Assembly (NCBI RefSeq): GCF_016864575.1
Contig: NZ_CP044125.1
Coordinates: 3,020,001-3,084,000, forward strand
DNA length: 64,000 bases
DNA from: Rhizobium sp. BG4
GTDB taxonomy: Bacteria; Pseudomonadota; Alphaproteobacteria; Rhizobiales; Rhizobiaceae
Direction: 5' to 3'
Shown here: piece by piece, positions 18,830-27,904 of the stretch
How positions within the stretch are numbered: position 1 is the stretch's first letter
How the letters are laid out: every line of letters begins with the position of its first letter
Position numbers and translations under genes: made by a program
Notes under the pieces: generated by a model
Told to the model about the DNA's origin: nothing
The model's input: the letters and a program-made list of their open reading frames with translations, nothing else
Databases searched by the model: none

Positions 18830-19155
18830 GTCCGGTTGGCGACATTCCTCGAGTCGAAGCTGGACAGCGAAAACGCGGTGGCGGGCAACCTTAGTCACTA
18901 TGGGCGAATTGACTACTCGACTGCGCGCCGCGCTACGATAGCGTGTCGGATACCAAAAACAACTGTGCACATAGAAAACCAACATGTGCTTCACGACGAC
19001 AAAATCCGGGGTTCCAGCGAAATACCTGCGGTGCAGCGCGTATCGACGCCCTATGGCGTGAGCAGCCCGGCGCAGTCGCATTTTTGGCGTAGTGTTCTTT
19101 TGCCCGTGCGGCTCATGAGCCGAGAGCGCTCGCACTTCCGGAGTGTGTCAACCAC
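18830..19155 (-). pseudogene. vsr: Decayed vsr (very short patch repair endonuclease) remnant
   Basis: Two overlapping minus-strand frames together spell a Vsr protein. The first, from GTG 19155, gives VVDTLRKCERSRLMSR. The second continues KNTTPKMRLRRAAHAIG, then LHRRYFAGTPDFVVVKHMLVFYVHSCFWY, matching the Vsr order (GK-N/D-TxPE, MRLRRALHxLG, LPGTPDLVF, VFVHGCFWH). The frame changes near GGCAAAAGAAC (about 19100), the HGCFWH box has decayed to HSCFWY, and the C-terminal part is degraded. Unlike the other frameshifts in this window, several substitutions accompany it, so this is real decay. Vsr genes usually travel with a cytosine methyltransferase on mobile regions; none is visible here. Confidence 0.72.
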
Positions 19156-19409
19156 AGCCGAGCTCCCGCAAAGTTCTAAGCGAATCATCGGAGCGAGGCA
19201 TTCCCGATCCGTGAAAGCAGACCTGAAACGGCGCGCGGATTGGTCCTCACCAAAGCTGATTGACGCGTAAAGGTGAACCCGGCTGGGAGGAGGCTGTTTT
19301 TTCAGGTTCACACATACGGCGGAAAAACTACCAAACCTGAGCTCTCAGGCGCGAACCAACGCGGATTCACCACGGTGCGTGCGCGGTAGCCGGAAGTTTC
19401 TGGAAGATA
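19156..19409. other. Gene-free stretch beside tRNA-Arg
   Basis: No convincing coding frame was seen between the vsr remnant and the tRNA 3' end. This is where an integrase or attachment site would be expected if the left region entered at this tRNA; I found no integrase here and no second copy of the tRNA end in the window. Confidence 0.35.
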
Positions 19410-19486
19410 TGGCGCACCCGACAGGATTCGAACCTGTGACCTTTGGAATCGGAATCCAACACTCTATCCAGCTGAGCTACGGGTGC
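19410..19486 (-). tRNA. tRNA-Arg (anticodon CCG)
   Basis: On the minus strand the acceptor stem GCACCCG / CGGGTGC closes a full cloverleaf with D arm GCTC-AGCTGGATA-GAGT, anticodon stem TTGGA / TCCAA with loop TTCCGAT (anticodon CCG), and T arm ACAGG-TTCGAAT-CCTGT. The discriminator base is G and CCA is encoded (19410-19412). The 3' end points to the left, toward the accessory gene region. Confidence 0.96.
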
Positions 19487-19590
19487 ATGCCGTGGCGGTT
19501 TGAATCGCCTGTCCGATGTGGTGGTTCTTAGCCTAGCTTTCGGCGCTCTTCAATCGCCAAATGGCGAAATCGGCGGAATGGCTGGTGGTG

Positions 19591-20439
19591 TCACCGGAAT
19601 TCGGATGAAAAGCCCGCCGCTGTCTGGGGCGGCGGGCTTTTCTGTTGTCGTGATGCCTCAGACCTGCATGGCGCCGGGGCCGGGGATGGCTTTGGGGGCA
19701 CCTTGCCGAGGATGATCATGCCGAGCACTTCGTCCTTGGTGACGTCTTCGGTGCGGGCGTGGCCCACCACCTGGCCGTTCTTCATGACGGAGACGCGGTC
19801 GGCGAGGTCGAAGACGTCGTGGATGTCGTGGCTGATCAGGAAGATGCCGATGCCTTCCTTTTTCAGCTGCTTGATCAGCTCGCCGACCTGCGCCGTTTCC
19901 TGGGGGCCGAGGGCGGCCGTCGGCTCGTCCATGATCAGGATGCGGGCGTTGAACAGGATGGCGCGGGCGATCGCCACCGATTGGCGCTGACCGCCCGAAA
20001 GCGCTTTCACCGGCTCCTTGAAGCGGCGGAAGTTCGGGTTGAGGCGCCCCATCACCTCGCGGGCCGAGGCTTCCATGGCGACGTCATCCAGCGTGCCCCA
20101 CTTGGTGCGGATTTCGCGGCCGAGATAGAGGTTTGCGGCGGCGTCGACATTGTCGGCGACGGCGAGCGTCTGGTAGATCGTCTCGATGCCGTATTTCTTG
20201 GCATCGCGCGGATTGCGGATGTCGACAGGTTCGCCATTGATCAGGATCTCGCCGCTGTCGCGCTTGTAGGCGCCGGACAGGATCTTGATCAGCGTCGACT
20301 TGCCGGCGCCGTTATGGCCGAGAAGGGCGACGACTTCACCGGGATAGAGGTCGACGGAAGCATTGTCGACCGCGTGAATACCGCCGAAGGAGATCGAGAT
20401 ATTCTTGAGTTCCACAAGGGGAGTGCGTTGTTCAGTCAT
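19591..20439 (-). CDS. xylG: Xylose ABC transporter ATPase XylG (C-terminus altered by frameshift)
   Basis: This single-domain CUT2 ATPase starts [20 protein letters not shown]. It has Walker [11 protein letters not shown]-loop IYQ, signature LSGGQRQ, Walker B ILIMDEPT and switch HD in FLISHDIHD. As sequenced, the last 26 or so residues ([16 protein letters not shown] and on) are not family-like. Adding one base to the five-G run at 19694-19698 gives [16 protein letters not shown] and a stop at 19658, about 260 residues, just before the terminator. It energises XylH and follows it in the operon. Confidence 0.88.
   Translation of the reverse strand: MTEQRTPLVELKNISISFGGIHAVDNASVDLYPGEVVALLGHNGAGKSTLIKILSGAYKRDSGEILINGEPVDIRNPRDAKKYGIETIYQTLAVADNVDAAANLYLGREIRTKWGTLDDVAMEASAREVMGRLNPNFRRFKEPVKALSGGQRQSVAIARAILFNARILIMDEPTAALGPQETAQVGELIKQLKKEGIGIFLISHDIHDVFDLADRVSVMKNGQVVGHARTEDVTKDEVLGMIILGKVPPKPSPAPAPCRSEASRQQKSPPPQTAAGFSSEFR
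19607..19642 (-). terminator. Intrinsic terminator of the xylose operon
   Basis: AAAAGCCCGCCGC pairs with GCGGCGGGCTTTT around a short loop. Read on the minus strand it ends in a T-run shortly after the frame-corrected xylG stop (19658-19660). In the raw sequence xylG reads through this hairpin, which itself argues that the raw C-terminus is wrong. Confidence 0.75.
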
Positions 20440-20453
20440 GGATCGTACTCCTC

Positions 20454-21763
20454 TTACTTGGCACGCGAGCGATAGACCGTGTCGAGCCAGACGGCAACGA
20501 CGAGGACGGCTCCGACCACAACGTTCTGGATGGGGGTATCCACATTGGCGAGGCCCATGCCCGACTGCAGCGATTGCATGACGAGCGCGCCGAGCATGGC
20601 GCCGGCGATCGTGCCGGTGCCGCCTGCGAGCGACGTGCCGCCGATGACGGCTGCGGCGATCGTGTAGAGCTCGTAGGTCGTGCCCTGCGAGTTGGCGGCC
20701 GCGTTGAGGCGGGCGGTCGAGATCGCCGCGGCAACGGCTGCGAGGAAGCCCATCAGCGCGAAGATCTTGACGGTGACCCAGCGGGTCTTGATGCCGGCAA
20801 GCTCGGCCGCCTCCGGGTTGCCGCCGATGGCGAAGACATAGCGGCCGAAGCGCAGGCGGGTGGCGATGAAGGTCATGACGATGCCGACGAGAACGGCGAT
20901 CAGCACCGGCACGGCAATGCCGTAGGAGATGAACAGACCGGTTTCGGGCCAGGCGATGGCGTTGGCTTCGGCATATTTCTTGGCGATGGCGACAGGCCAG
21001 TAATAGATGGTCGAGACCCAGATGGCGCCGAGCACGAGGGCGCAGCCGAGCACGGCCAGGAAATATTCGGCCCAGAGCGGACGGCGCGGGAAGTTGAAGC
21101 GCTTGCGCTGGTGGCGCGAGCCGATGATGCCGAGAACGATCAGCACGCAGGCGACGAGCCCGATGATCCAGCTCCAGGTGGCGCCGACGGCGCCTTCGGC
21201 ACCACCGCCCATGATGCGGAAGGTGGTGTCGAGCGGCGCGACCGTCTGGCCCGAGGTGACGTACCAGGCAAGGCCGCGCCAGGCGAGGAAGCCGCCGAGT
21301 GTGACGATGAAGGAGGGCACGCCCATGAAGGCGATGATGACGCCCTGGAACAGGCCAATCAGCGTGCCGGCGATGAGGCCGGCGGCAAGGGTGATCACCC
21401 ATGTCCAGGAATTGTCGAATCCGAGATATTGCGGCAGGAATTTCGCCTGGACGACGCCCATGATCATGGCGACGAGGCCGAGCATCGAGCCGATCGACAG
21501 GTCGATATTGCGGGTGACGATGACGAGCACCATGCCCGTCGCGAGAACCGCGATCTCGGTCGTCTGGACCGAGAGGTTCCAGAGGTTGCGGGGGTGAGGA
21601 ACAGCCCGCCGGTATAGAGGTGGAAGCCGATCCAGATGACCAGCAGCGCCGCGACCATGCCGAGCAGACGCGTGTCGATCTCGGTGGCGCGCAGGAAGCG
21701 CGTGAAAGGGTTAGCGTCAGCCGTGCGCGGGTTGCTGGATGACGATTGGGTGAGGTCTGCCAT
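20454..21763 (-). pseudogene. xylH: Xylose ABC transporter permease XylH, one-base frameshift
   Basis: This CUT2 permease begins [20 protein letters not shown] with a first membrane segment [18 protein letters not shown]. It breaks at 21590-21594, and the rest reads from [20 protein letters not shown] to [19 protein letters not shown]. With a sixth C restored on the minus strand, the junction becomes [19 protein letters not shown], the expected CUT2 continuation, for about 436 residues. The long cytoplasmic/periplasmic insert ([19 protein letters not shown]) is typical of XylH. The stop is 14 bases before xylG. Confidence 0.87.
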
Positions 21764-21957
21764 GGGTTTGCCGTTTCCCCCATTGTTTGGGCGCAGGCCG
21801 GATGCCCGAAAAATCCGGTTCGCTGCCCTGTTCTTCAAATCGATCATCGCGAGGCTTCCGAAATAGGCGTTCAAGGCACGGCGCTATTTTGGCAGGGAAT
21901 GAAAAGCGTTCGCGGTGCTGGCGAGGCGGAGAGCCATGTTCCTGTGCTCATCCGCAT

Positions 21958-21989
21958 CCGGCGCCGCAGCGTGGCCGCTGCGGCGCCGG
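21958..21989 (-). promoter_or_regulatory. Strong hairpin between xylF and xylH
   Basis: A perfect 14-bp GC stem (CCGGCGCCGCAGCG / CGCTGCGGCGCCGG) with the 4-base loop TGGC lies 22 bases after the xylF stop. The minus-strand sequence after it is not T-rich, so it probably stabilises or attenuates the message and does not fully stop transcription. Confidence 0.65.
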
Positions 21990-22011
21990 CATGTCGGTTG
22001 CCCGTCGAGGA

Positions 22012-23052
22012 TTAGTCGCAGGCCTTGACGCTGCCGGCCTTGACGCCCTGGCAAGCTTCAGCCTTGGAGATCCAGCCGGCGTCGATGACGACGTTCAGGT
22101 TTTCCTTGGTGATGGCGAGCGGCTTCAGGAAGATCGACTGCATCTTCACCTTCTTCGGACCGCCGTCGAAGGTGGTGACACCGTCGACCTTGTCCATGGT
22201 GGTGCCGCCTGCGAGCTGCAGGGCGATTTCAGCAGCGCGCTTGCCGAGTTCACGCGAGTCCTTCCAGACGGAAACCGTCTGGGTGCCGAGCGCGATGCGG
22301 TTCAGAGCGGCCTTGTCGGCGTCCTGACCGGAAACCGGAACGGAGCCAGCCATGCCTTGTGCGTCGAGAGCAGCCACTGCGCCGCCAGCCGTACCATCGT
22401 TGGAAGCAACGACTGCGTCGACCTTGTTGTTATTGGCGGTCAGGAACTGTTCCATGTTGCGCTGCGCGTTCTGCGGCAGCCAGCCGTCGGTGTAGGCTTC
22501 GCCGACATTCTTGATCTTGCCGGCGTCGATTGCAGCCTTCAGAACTTCCATCTGGCCCGAGAAGAGGAAGTCAGCATTCGGGTCGGAAGACGAGCCCTTG
22601 ATGAAGACGTAGTTGCCTTCCGGCTTGACCTTGAAGACGCCTTCAGCCTGGAGGCGGCCAACTTCCTTGTTGTCAAAGGTGATGTAGAAGGCAGCCGGAT
22701 TTTCGATCAGGCGGTCGTAGCCGACGACCGGAATGCCTTCAGCAGCAGCCTTTTCGATGGCCGGGCCGATTGCGTCGGAGTCCTGAGCCAGAACGATGAG
22801 GGCGTTTGCGCCCTGCGAGATCAGCGATTCGACGTCGGTCAGCTGCTTGGCGGCCGAAGACTGCGCGTCAGCGGAGATATACTTCGCGCCAGCGGCTTCG
22901 AGTGCCTTCTTGATTGCAGCTTCGTCGGTCTTCCAACGCTCTTCCTGGAAGTTCGACCAAGACACGCCAACGACGAGGTCGGCGGCCATTGCAGCCGTCT
23001 GCATGGAAACGAGGATGGCGGCGCCCGCCATCAGCTTCATAATAGATTTCAT
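22012..23052 (-). CDS. xylF: D-xylose-binding periplasmic protein XylF
   Basis: This 346-residue periplasmic-binding protein has a signal peptide ending MQTAAMAA. Family segments include [82 protein letters not shown] and VPVSGQDAD, all typical of XylF. The ribosome site GGAGG lies 7 bases before ATG 23052. It is the first gene of xylFHG and faces the ROK regulator across 224 bases. Confidence 0.93.
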   Translation of the reverse strand: MKSIMKLMAGAAILVSMQTAAMAADLVVGVSWSNFQEERWKTDEAAIKKALEAAGAKYISADAQSSAAKQLTDVESLISQGANALIVLAQDSDAIGPAIEKAAAEGIPVVGYDRLIENPAAFYITFDNKEVGRLQAEGVFKVKPEGNYVFIKGSSSDPNADFLFSGQMEVLKAAIDAGKIKNVGEAYTDGWLPQNAQRNMEQFLTANNNKVDAVVASNDGTAGGAVAALDAQGMAGSVPVSGQDADKAALNRIALGTQTVSVWKDSRELGKRAAEIALQLAGGTTMDKVDGVTTFDGGPKKVKMQSIFLKPLAITKENLNVVIDAGWISKAEACQGVKAGSVKACD

Positions 23053-23137
23053 AACTATCCTCCCAAGTGATGAGCGGCCAGCCCCAGCCAGTGGTTTCCT
23101 CCGGCCGCCGCGGATCGCTGTCCAGAAAACTAATTAT

Positions 23138-23156
23138 TTTCTCGACAGTCGAGAAA
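23138..23156. promoter_or_regulatory. Palindromic operator between xylF and xylR
   Basis: TTTCTCGAC-A-GTCGAGAAA is a perfect 19-bp palindrome in the xylF/xylR divergent gap. TTGACA on the minus strand (23181-23186) lies upstream of it relative to xylF, so the palindrome overlaps where the -10 region should be, as expected for ROK repression. Protein binding is inferred. Confidence 0.7.
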
Positions 23157-23276
23157 TTTAGTGTCAGAGATTTTTTCAACTGTCAACAGGCCACTACCGG
23201 CAGAATCGTCCGACACTCAGAAGTTGTTGGAGATGGCCTGTGAAACGAGGGCGGAAGCGGGGGAAGGGCGGCATTC

Positions 23277-24512
23277 ATGCTGACCAAATCGAGCACAGAG
23301 TCTGTGCGGCAAAGGAATAGCGGGCTTGTTCTCGCGGCCCTTCGCCGCCACGGCGCGCTCGCGCATACCGAGATTTCCGATTACACGCAGCTCTCCTCCG
23401 CCACCGTCTCGGCGATCACCGCCGATCTCGAAAAATCCGAGATCATCGAGCGCTCCGAACAGCAGGCGGCGAGCGGGCGCGGGCGCCCGCGCGTGCTGTT
23501 TCGCCCGCGCCGCGACTGCGGCTATCTGATCGTCGTCATCATCTCCTCGGACGCCGTGCAATATTCGCTGGTCGATTATGCCGGCAAGCTGATCGACCGG
23601 TTCAGCGAGGGGCGCTCGCACGATCCGGCGGGGGCGCCCGCCTTTGCCGCTGCGGTCAAGGAGGGGCTGGAGCGCATCCTGCAGCGCTCGCGCATTTCGC
23701 AGGAGCGGGTGCTGTTGATCTCGATCAGCAGCAAGGGGCTCGTCAATGCCGCCGAACCCGTGCTGCTCTGGTCGCCGATCTTCGGCACGGACCGGATCGA
23801 TTTCGAATCGCTGCTGCGGCCGGAATGGCAGGCGCGCGTCATTCTCGACAACGAAACGCTGCTGGTCGCCGCCGCACTCGGCGCCCATGAGGAGAATGTG
23901 AAGGGCGCGGATTTCCGCTCGCTGGCAGCGCTGTCGCTCGGCCACAGCATCGGGCTCGGCATCGTCCGGCGCGGGGCGAATGGCGGCCACGAGACCTCGG
24001 CGCCGAATTTCGGCCATATGCTGCACACGCCGAATGGCGGGCTTTGTCGATGCGGGACCAAGGGATGCATCGAGGCCTATGCGGGCTTCTATGCGATCCT
24101 CAGAACCGCCTTCGAAGTGCCGGTCGATACCATCCCTGCCAAATTCGTCCCCGTCAGCGAACTCGACAAGATCGCGGCCCGCGCCCGCCAGGGCCACCGC
24201 ATGTCCGCCTTCGCCTTCCGCCAGGCGGGGCTGGCGCTCGGCAACGGTCTGTCGCGCATGCTCAGCATGACCGAACGCATGCCGGTGGCGATCACCGGTC
24301 CCGGCACGCGCTATTACGATCTGCTGCGGCAGGGGATCGAGGAGGGGCTCGGCCAATCGCATCTGGTGCGCCTGGAAGGCATGCCCGAACTGCGCGTCGT
24401 CGCCGACGAGCAGAACCTCGTCTTCGAAGGGCACCTCAACCGGGCACTTGCGCTGCTCGACGAGGATATCTTGGGCGGCGGAAGCCAGGTGGGGCTGGAG
24501 CGCTCGGCCTAG
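23277..24512 (+). CDS. xylR: ROK-family transcriptional regulator (XylR type)
   Basis: This 411-residue protein has an N-terminal winged HTH (RRHGALAHTEISDYTQLSSATVSAITADL, about 22-50) followed by a ROK sugar-kinase-like domain. The ROK zinc motif reads GHMLHTPNGGLCRCGTKGCIEAYAG (about 244-268). Divergent placement from xylF and the palindrome between them indicate a xylose-responsive repressor of xylFHG. The kinase-type glycine motif is degenerate, as usual for regulators. Its stop codon overlaps the stop of the next, convergent gene within CTAG. Confidence 0.85.
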   Translation: MLTKSSTESVRQRNSGLVLAALRRHGALAHTEISDYTQLSSATVSAITADLEKSEIIERSEQQAASGRGRPRVLFRPRRDCGYLIVVIISSDAVQYSLVDYAGKLIDRFSEGRSHDPAGAPAFAAAVKEGLERILQRSRISQERVLLISISSKGLVNAAEPVLLWSPIFGTDRIDFESLLRPEWQARVILDNETLLVAAALGAHEENVKGADFRSLAALSLGHSIGLGIVRRGANGGHETSAPNFGHMLHTPNGGLCRCGTKGCIEAYAGFYAILRTAFEVPVDTIPAKFVPVSELDKIAARARQGHRMSAFAFRQAGLALGNGLSRMLSMTERMPVAITGPGTRYYDLLRQGIEEGLGQSHLVRLEGMPELRVVADEQNLVFEGHLNRALALLDEDILGGGSQVGLERSA

Positions 24513-25249
24513 GTGCTGCCGCTGCCCGCAAGCTGCAGAAGCTGCTCGCGTTCCGTGTCGACACCTTCCGTGAGACGCGCTGCGGCAACGGGCGGCAGCC
24601 ATGCGAGTATCTCATCGGCAGGGTGGCCGCTATGAGCGGCATAGATTTCGAGATAGATGCGCGCCGCCTCCGGCATCGCATGCAGCATCAGCAGATAGCT
24701 GCGGCAGGCGTCGGCGAGCGGATCTCCGCAGCAGGCATCGAGCCAGTCGAGGATGATCGCGTGGTCTCCGGCGCCATGGATGTTCCAGGGATGGAAATCG
24801 CCATGACAGACGCGGTCCTGTTCTGAACGAGCCGCAAGCTGCCACAGCAGTGTTTCCCGCAGCGCGCTTCCAATCTCCGGTGCCTTCCGGATGTTCGCGG
24901 TCAGTCTGTCTTTCAGCGATGCTAGCCCGGTCCCCGGCACGGCGTGCAGGCGAAGTTGCAGCTGCACCATTTCCGCCAGGACCGGCTGAAGGCCCTCCGC
25001 CTTGATGCGGGAACCAAAGGATGCGCCCGGCGCGCGGTCCATCACGATGCCCCAGCGCCCGTCATGTCTGCCGGCAGCGTAGACATGGGGTGCGGGGAGG
25101 CCGAGGCGTTCGACGACCGCGAGATTTGCAGCCTCGCGAAAGGCGGGCGCTTTTACGCCCGGCGATTTGTAGAGCTTCAGGGCATGATCACCATAGACAT
25201 GGACATCGGCTTCCTTGCCTGATCCCAATAAGGCGCCAATCTCGTTCAT
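24509..25249 (-). CDS. APH-fold phosphotransferase (aminoglycoside phosphotransferase family)
   Basis: This protein of about 246 residues has kinase-like N-lobe GSGKEADVHVYGDHALKLYKSP with the ATP Lys, catalytic loop VCHGDFHPWNIH and metal motif IILDWLDACCGDPLAD. ATG 25249 follows CCGGAGCCGGAC at ribosome-site distance; an ATG 14 codons upstream (25291) is an alternative. The substrate cannot be told: the family includes antibiotic, choline, homoserine and sugar kinases. It is convergent with xylR. Confidence 0.8.
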   Translation of the reverse strand: MNEIGALLGSGKEADVHVYGDHALKLYKSPGVKAPAFREAANLAVVERLGLPAPHVYAAGRHDGRWGIVMDRAPGASFGSRIKAEGLQPVLAEMVQLQLRLHAVPGTGLASLKDRLTANIRKAPEIGSALRETLLWQLAARSEQDRVCHGDFHPWNIHGAGDHAIILDWLDACCGDPLADACRSYLLMLHAMPEAARIYLEIYAAHSGHPADEILAWLPPVAAARLTEGVDTEREQLLQLAGSGST

Positions 25250-25535
25250 GTCCGGCTCCGGATCGTTCTGCTCATTCAAGCATAGGCGCAAATGCGTCTT
25301 GCTGCTGCCGCGAATTGAATCGGGCGCCAGGGCGTAAAATCATCAATTGCTTATATTTTGTGCTGGCGCTAGCGATTGAAACTTTCGCGCTTCGTGCCAT
25401 CCTTGCTTAAATGCCCAGTTTTTCGGCGCTTTTCGGCGTTGCAGACGATTTTACAAATCTTCCTGCGAACTGTGCATGGTTCTTGCATTGCTATTTGCGT
25501 TGTATTCAAATGAACAAAAAAGGGGAGCCACACCT
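25250..25535. promoter_or_regulatory. Divergent spacer, APH gene / ATP-grasp operon
   Basis: About 285 bases with an A+T-rich core (near 25340-25400 and 25490-25520) that should hold both promoters. No long inverted repeat was seen. AGGGGAG at 25521-25527 is the ribosome site for the next gene. Confidence 0.35.
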
Positions 25536-26945
25536 TTGGCATTTGATGAAATGATCACCGGGGGCGAGAGTCCGCGTCAGCCATATGAGAAATATTTCGA
25601 GTGGTACAATGCCCAGGACAGGGCGCATCTGATTGGAAAATCCCGCGACGCGGAAAACATCTTCCGGAAAACCGGCATCACCTTCGCGGTTTACGGACAT
25701 GCGGATTCCTCCGAAAAGCTCATCCCCTTCGACATCATCCCGCGCATCATCTCCGGCCGTGAGTGGCGCAAGCTCGCCCAGGGCATCGAGCAGCGCGTCA
25801 TCGCGCTGAACGCCTTTCTCGACGATATCTACCACAAGCAGGAGATCATCCGGGCAGGGCGCATTCCGCGCGAGCTGATCGAGAACAACGTCGCCTTCCT
25901 CTCGGAGATGATCGGCTTCCGGCCGCCGGGTGGCGTCTATACCCATATCGTCGGCACCGACATCGTGCGCACCGGCGAAGACCAGTTCTATGTGCTCGAA
26001 GACAATGCCCGCACGCCTTCCGGCGTCTCCTACATGCTGGAGAACCGGGAAACGATGATGCAGATGTTCCCGGAGCTGTTCCACGAGAACAAGGTGCAGC
26101 GCGTCGAGGACTATCCCTATCTGCTGCGCCAGTCGCTGGCTTCGCTTGCGCCTCCCGGCTGCAAGGGCAAGCCGCGTGTCGCCGTCCTGACGCCGGGTAT
26201 CTACAACTCCGCCTATTACGAGCATTCGTTCCTGGCCGATACGATGGGCGTCGAGCTCGTCGAGGGTTCGGATCTGCGCGTCATCGACGGCAAGGTGAAG
26301 ATGCGCACGACCCGCGGCTACGAGGCGATCGACGTTCTCTACCGCCGCGTCGACGACGATTTCCTCGATCCGCTGACCTTCCGTCCGGATTCGGCGCTCG
26401 GCATACCGGGGATCATGGACGTCTACCGCTCGGGCAATATCACCATTGCCAATGCGCCGGGCACCGGCATCTGCGACGACAAGGCGATCTATTCCTACAT
26501 GCCCGAGATCGTCGAGTTCTATACCGGCCGCAAGTCGATCCTCGAGAACGTGCCGACCTGGCGCTGTTCGGAACCGTTGAGCCTGAAATATGTGCTCGAG
26601 CATATCGAGGAGCTCGTCATCAAGGAGGTTCACGGCTCCGGCGGCTACGGCATGCTGGTGGGACCGACGGCTTCCAAGAAGGAGCGGGCGGATTTCGCCG
26701 AGAAGCTGAAGGCGCGGCCGAACAATTATATCGCCCAGCCGACGCTGTCGCTCTCGACCGTGCCGATCCTCGTCAACAAGGGGATTGCGCCGCGCCATGT
26801 CGACCTGCGCCCCTATGTGCTGGTTTCCGACAAGGTACAGATCATTCCGGGCGGGCTGACCCGCGTGGCGCTGAAGCAGGGCTCGCTGGTGGTCAATTCC
26901 AGCCAGGGCGGCGGCACCAAAGACACCTGGGTATTGGAGGACTGA
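25536..26945 (+). CDS. Circularly permuted ATP-grasp protein
   Basis: This protein of about 469 residues belongs to the circularly permuted ATP-grasp family (DUF404/DUF407). Segments include FRKTGITFAVYGHADSSEKLIPFD, QFYVLEDNARTPSGVSYMLENR, TPGIYNSAYYEHSFLADTMG, VIKEVHGSGGYGMLVGP and LRPYVLVSDKVQIIPGGLTRVA. TTG 25536 is the best start: it has AGGGGAG 8 bases upstream and gives the N-terminus (M)AFDEMITGGESPRQP. It overlaps the alpha-E gene by one base. Genes of this trio are thought to make or ligate a peptide-like product; the reaction is not established. Confidence 0.85.
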   Translation: MAFDEMITGGESPRQPYEKYFEWYNAQDRAHLIGKSRDAENIFRKTGITFAVYGHADSSEKLIPFDIIPRIISGREWRKLAQGIEQRVIALNAFLDDIYHKQEIIRAGRIPRELIENNVAFLSEMIGFRPPGGVYTHIVGTDIVRTGEDQFYVLEDNARTPSGVSYMLENRETMMQMFPELFHENKVQRVEDYPYLLRQSLASLAPPGCKGKPRVAVLTPGIYNSAYYEHSFLADTMGVELVEGSDLRVIDGKVKMRTTRGYEAIDVLYRRVDDDFLDPLTFRPDSALGIPGIMDVYRSGNITIANAPGTGICDDKAIYSYMPEIVEFYTGRKSILENVPTWRCSEPLSLKYVLEHIEELVIKEVHGSGGYGMLVGPTASKKERADFAEKLKARPNNYIAQPTLSLSTVPILVNKGIAPRHVDLRPYVLVSDKVQIIPGGLTRVALKQGSLVVNSSQGGGTKDTWVLED

Positions 26946-27889
26946 TGCTCGGAAGAACTGCGAACGGACTCTACTGGATGTTCCGTTATATCGAGCGCGC
27001 CGAAAACATCGCGCGTCTCGTCGATGCCGGCCTGCGCATGTCGCTGACACGCAGCGGGACGGGGGACGATAACTGGGATGGCGTGCTGCAGAGCGCCGGC
27101 GTGCGCGAGGCCTATGACGAGGGTCACGCGAAGCTGACGAGCGCCGATGCGATCGACTACCTGCTGCGCGATCTTTCCAACCCGTCGAGCGTCATGTCCT
27201 GCATCGACAACGGCCGTAACAACGCCCGCATGGTGCGCACGGCGCTGACGCGCGAGACCTGGGAAGCGACCAACGAGTGCTGGATCGAGCTGAAGGCGCT
27301 GCTTTCAAAGCGGCTGAAGGCGGCGGAGCTGCCCGAAGTCATCGACGTCATCAAGCGGCGGGCGGGGCTGATCCGCGGCGCCTTCCACGGCTCGATGCTG
27401 CGCAACGAGCTCTACAATTTCGCCCGCATCGGCACCTTCATCGAGCGGGCCGACAATACGGCGCGTATTCTCGACGTGAAATATTACGTGCTGCTGCCGT
27501 CGGTCTCGCAGGTCGGATCGTCGGTCGACAATGTGCAGTGGGAATCGATCCTGCGCTCGGTATCGGCGCACCGTTCCTATAGCTGGGCCTATGACGACGA
27601 GTACCGGGCGGCGAATATCGCCGACTTCCTGATCCTCAACGGCCAGATGCCGCGCTCGCTTGCCTATTGCTACGAGAAGATCGTCAGCAATCTCGGCTAT
27701 ATCTCGCGCAGCTATGGCGGCGAGCGGCTTTCGGCGCATGACACGGCGGATGCGATCCGTGCCTCGCTGCATGCGCGGGCGATCAAGGACGTGATCGATC
27801 AGGGGCTGCACGAATTCCTGGAGGAATTCGTCAACCGCAACAACACGCTCAGCGTCGAGATCACCAACGGCTACCGGTTCTACGTATAA
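26945..27889 (+). CDS. Alpha-E domain protein
   Basis: This 314-residue, mostly helical protein begins MLGRTANGLYWMFRYIERAEN, the diagnostic start of the alpha-E family, with RGAFHGSMLRNELYNFARIGTFIERADNTARILDVKYY in the middle. It always accompanies a permuted ATP-grasp protein and a transglutaminase-like protein, as here. The ATG shares a base with the previous stop codon, so expression is coupled. Function unknown. Confidence 0.88.
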   Translation: MLGRTANGLYWMFRYIERAENIARLVDAGLRMSLTRSGTGDDNWDGVLQSAGVREAYDEGHAKLTSADAIDYLLRDLSNPSSVMSCIDNGRNNARMVRTALTRETWEATNECWIELKALLSKRLKAAELPEVIDVIKRRAGLIRGAFHGSMLRNELYNFARIGTFIERADNTARILDVKYYVLLPSVSQVGSSVDNVQWESILRSVSAHRSYSWAYDDEYRAANIADFLILNGQMPRSLAYCYEKIVSNLGYISRSYGGERLSAHDTADAIRASLHARAIKDVIDQGLHEFLEEFVNRNNTLSVEITNGYRFYV

Positions 27890-27904
27890 GCAGCGGATGA
27901 AGAG

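Noticed and set aside
19051..19311. Intact 86-residue gene on the minus strand next to tRNA-Arg
   Set aside because: Only its middle part matches the Vsr N-terminus, and it loses the Vsr frame after SRLMSR; it is the 5' part of the vsr pseudogene plus noncoding flank.
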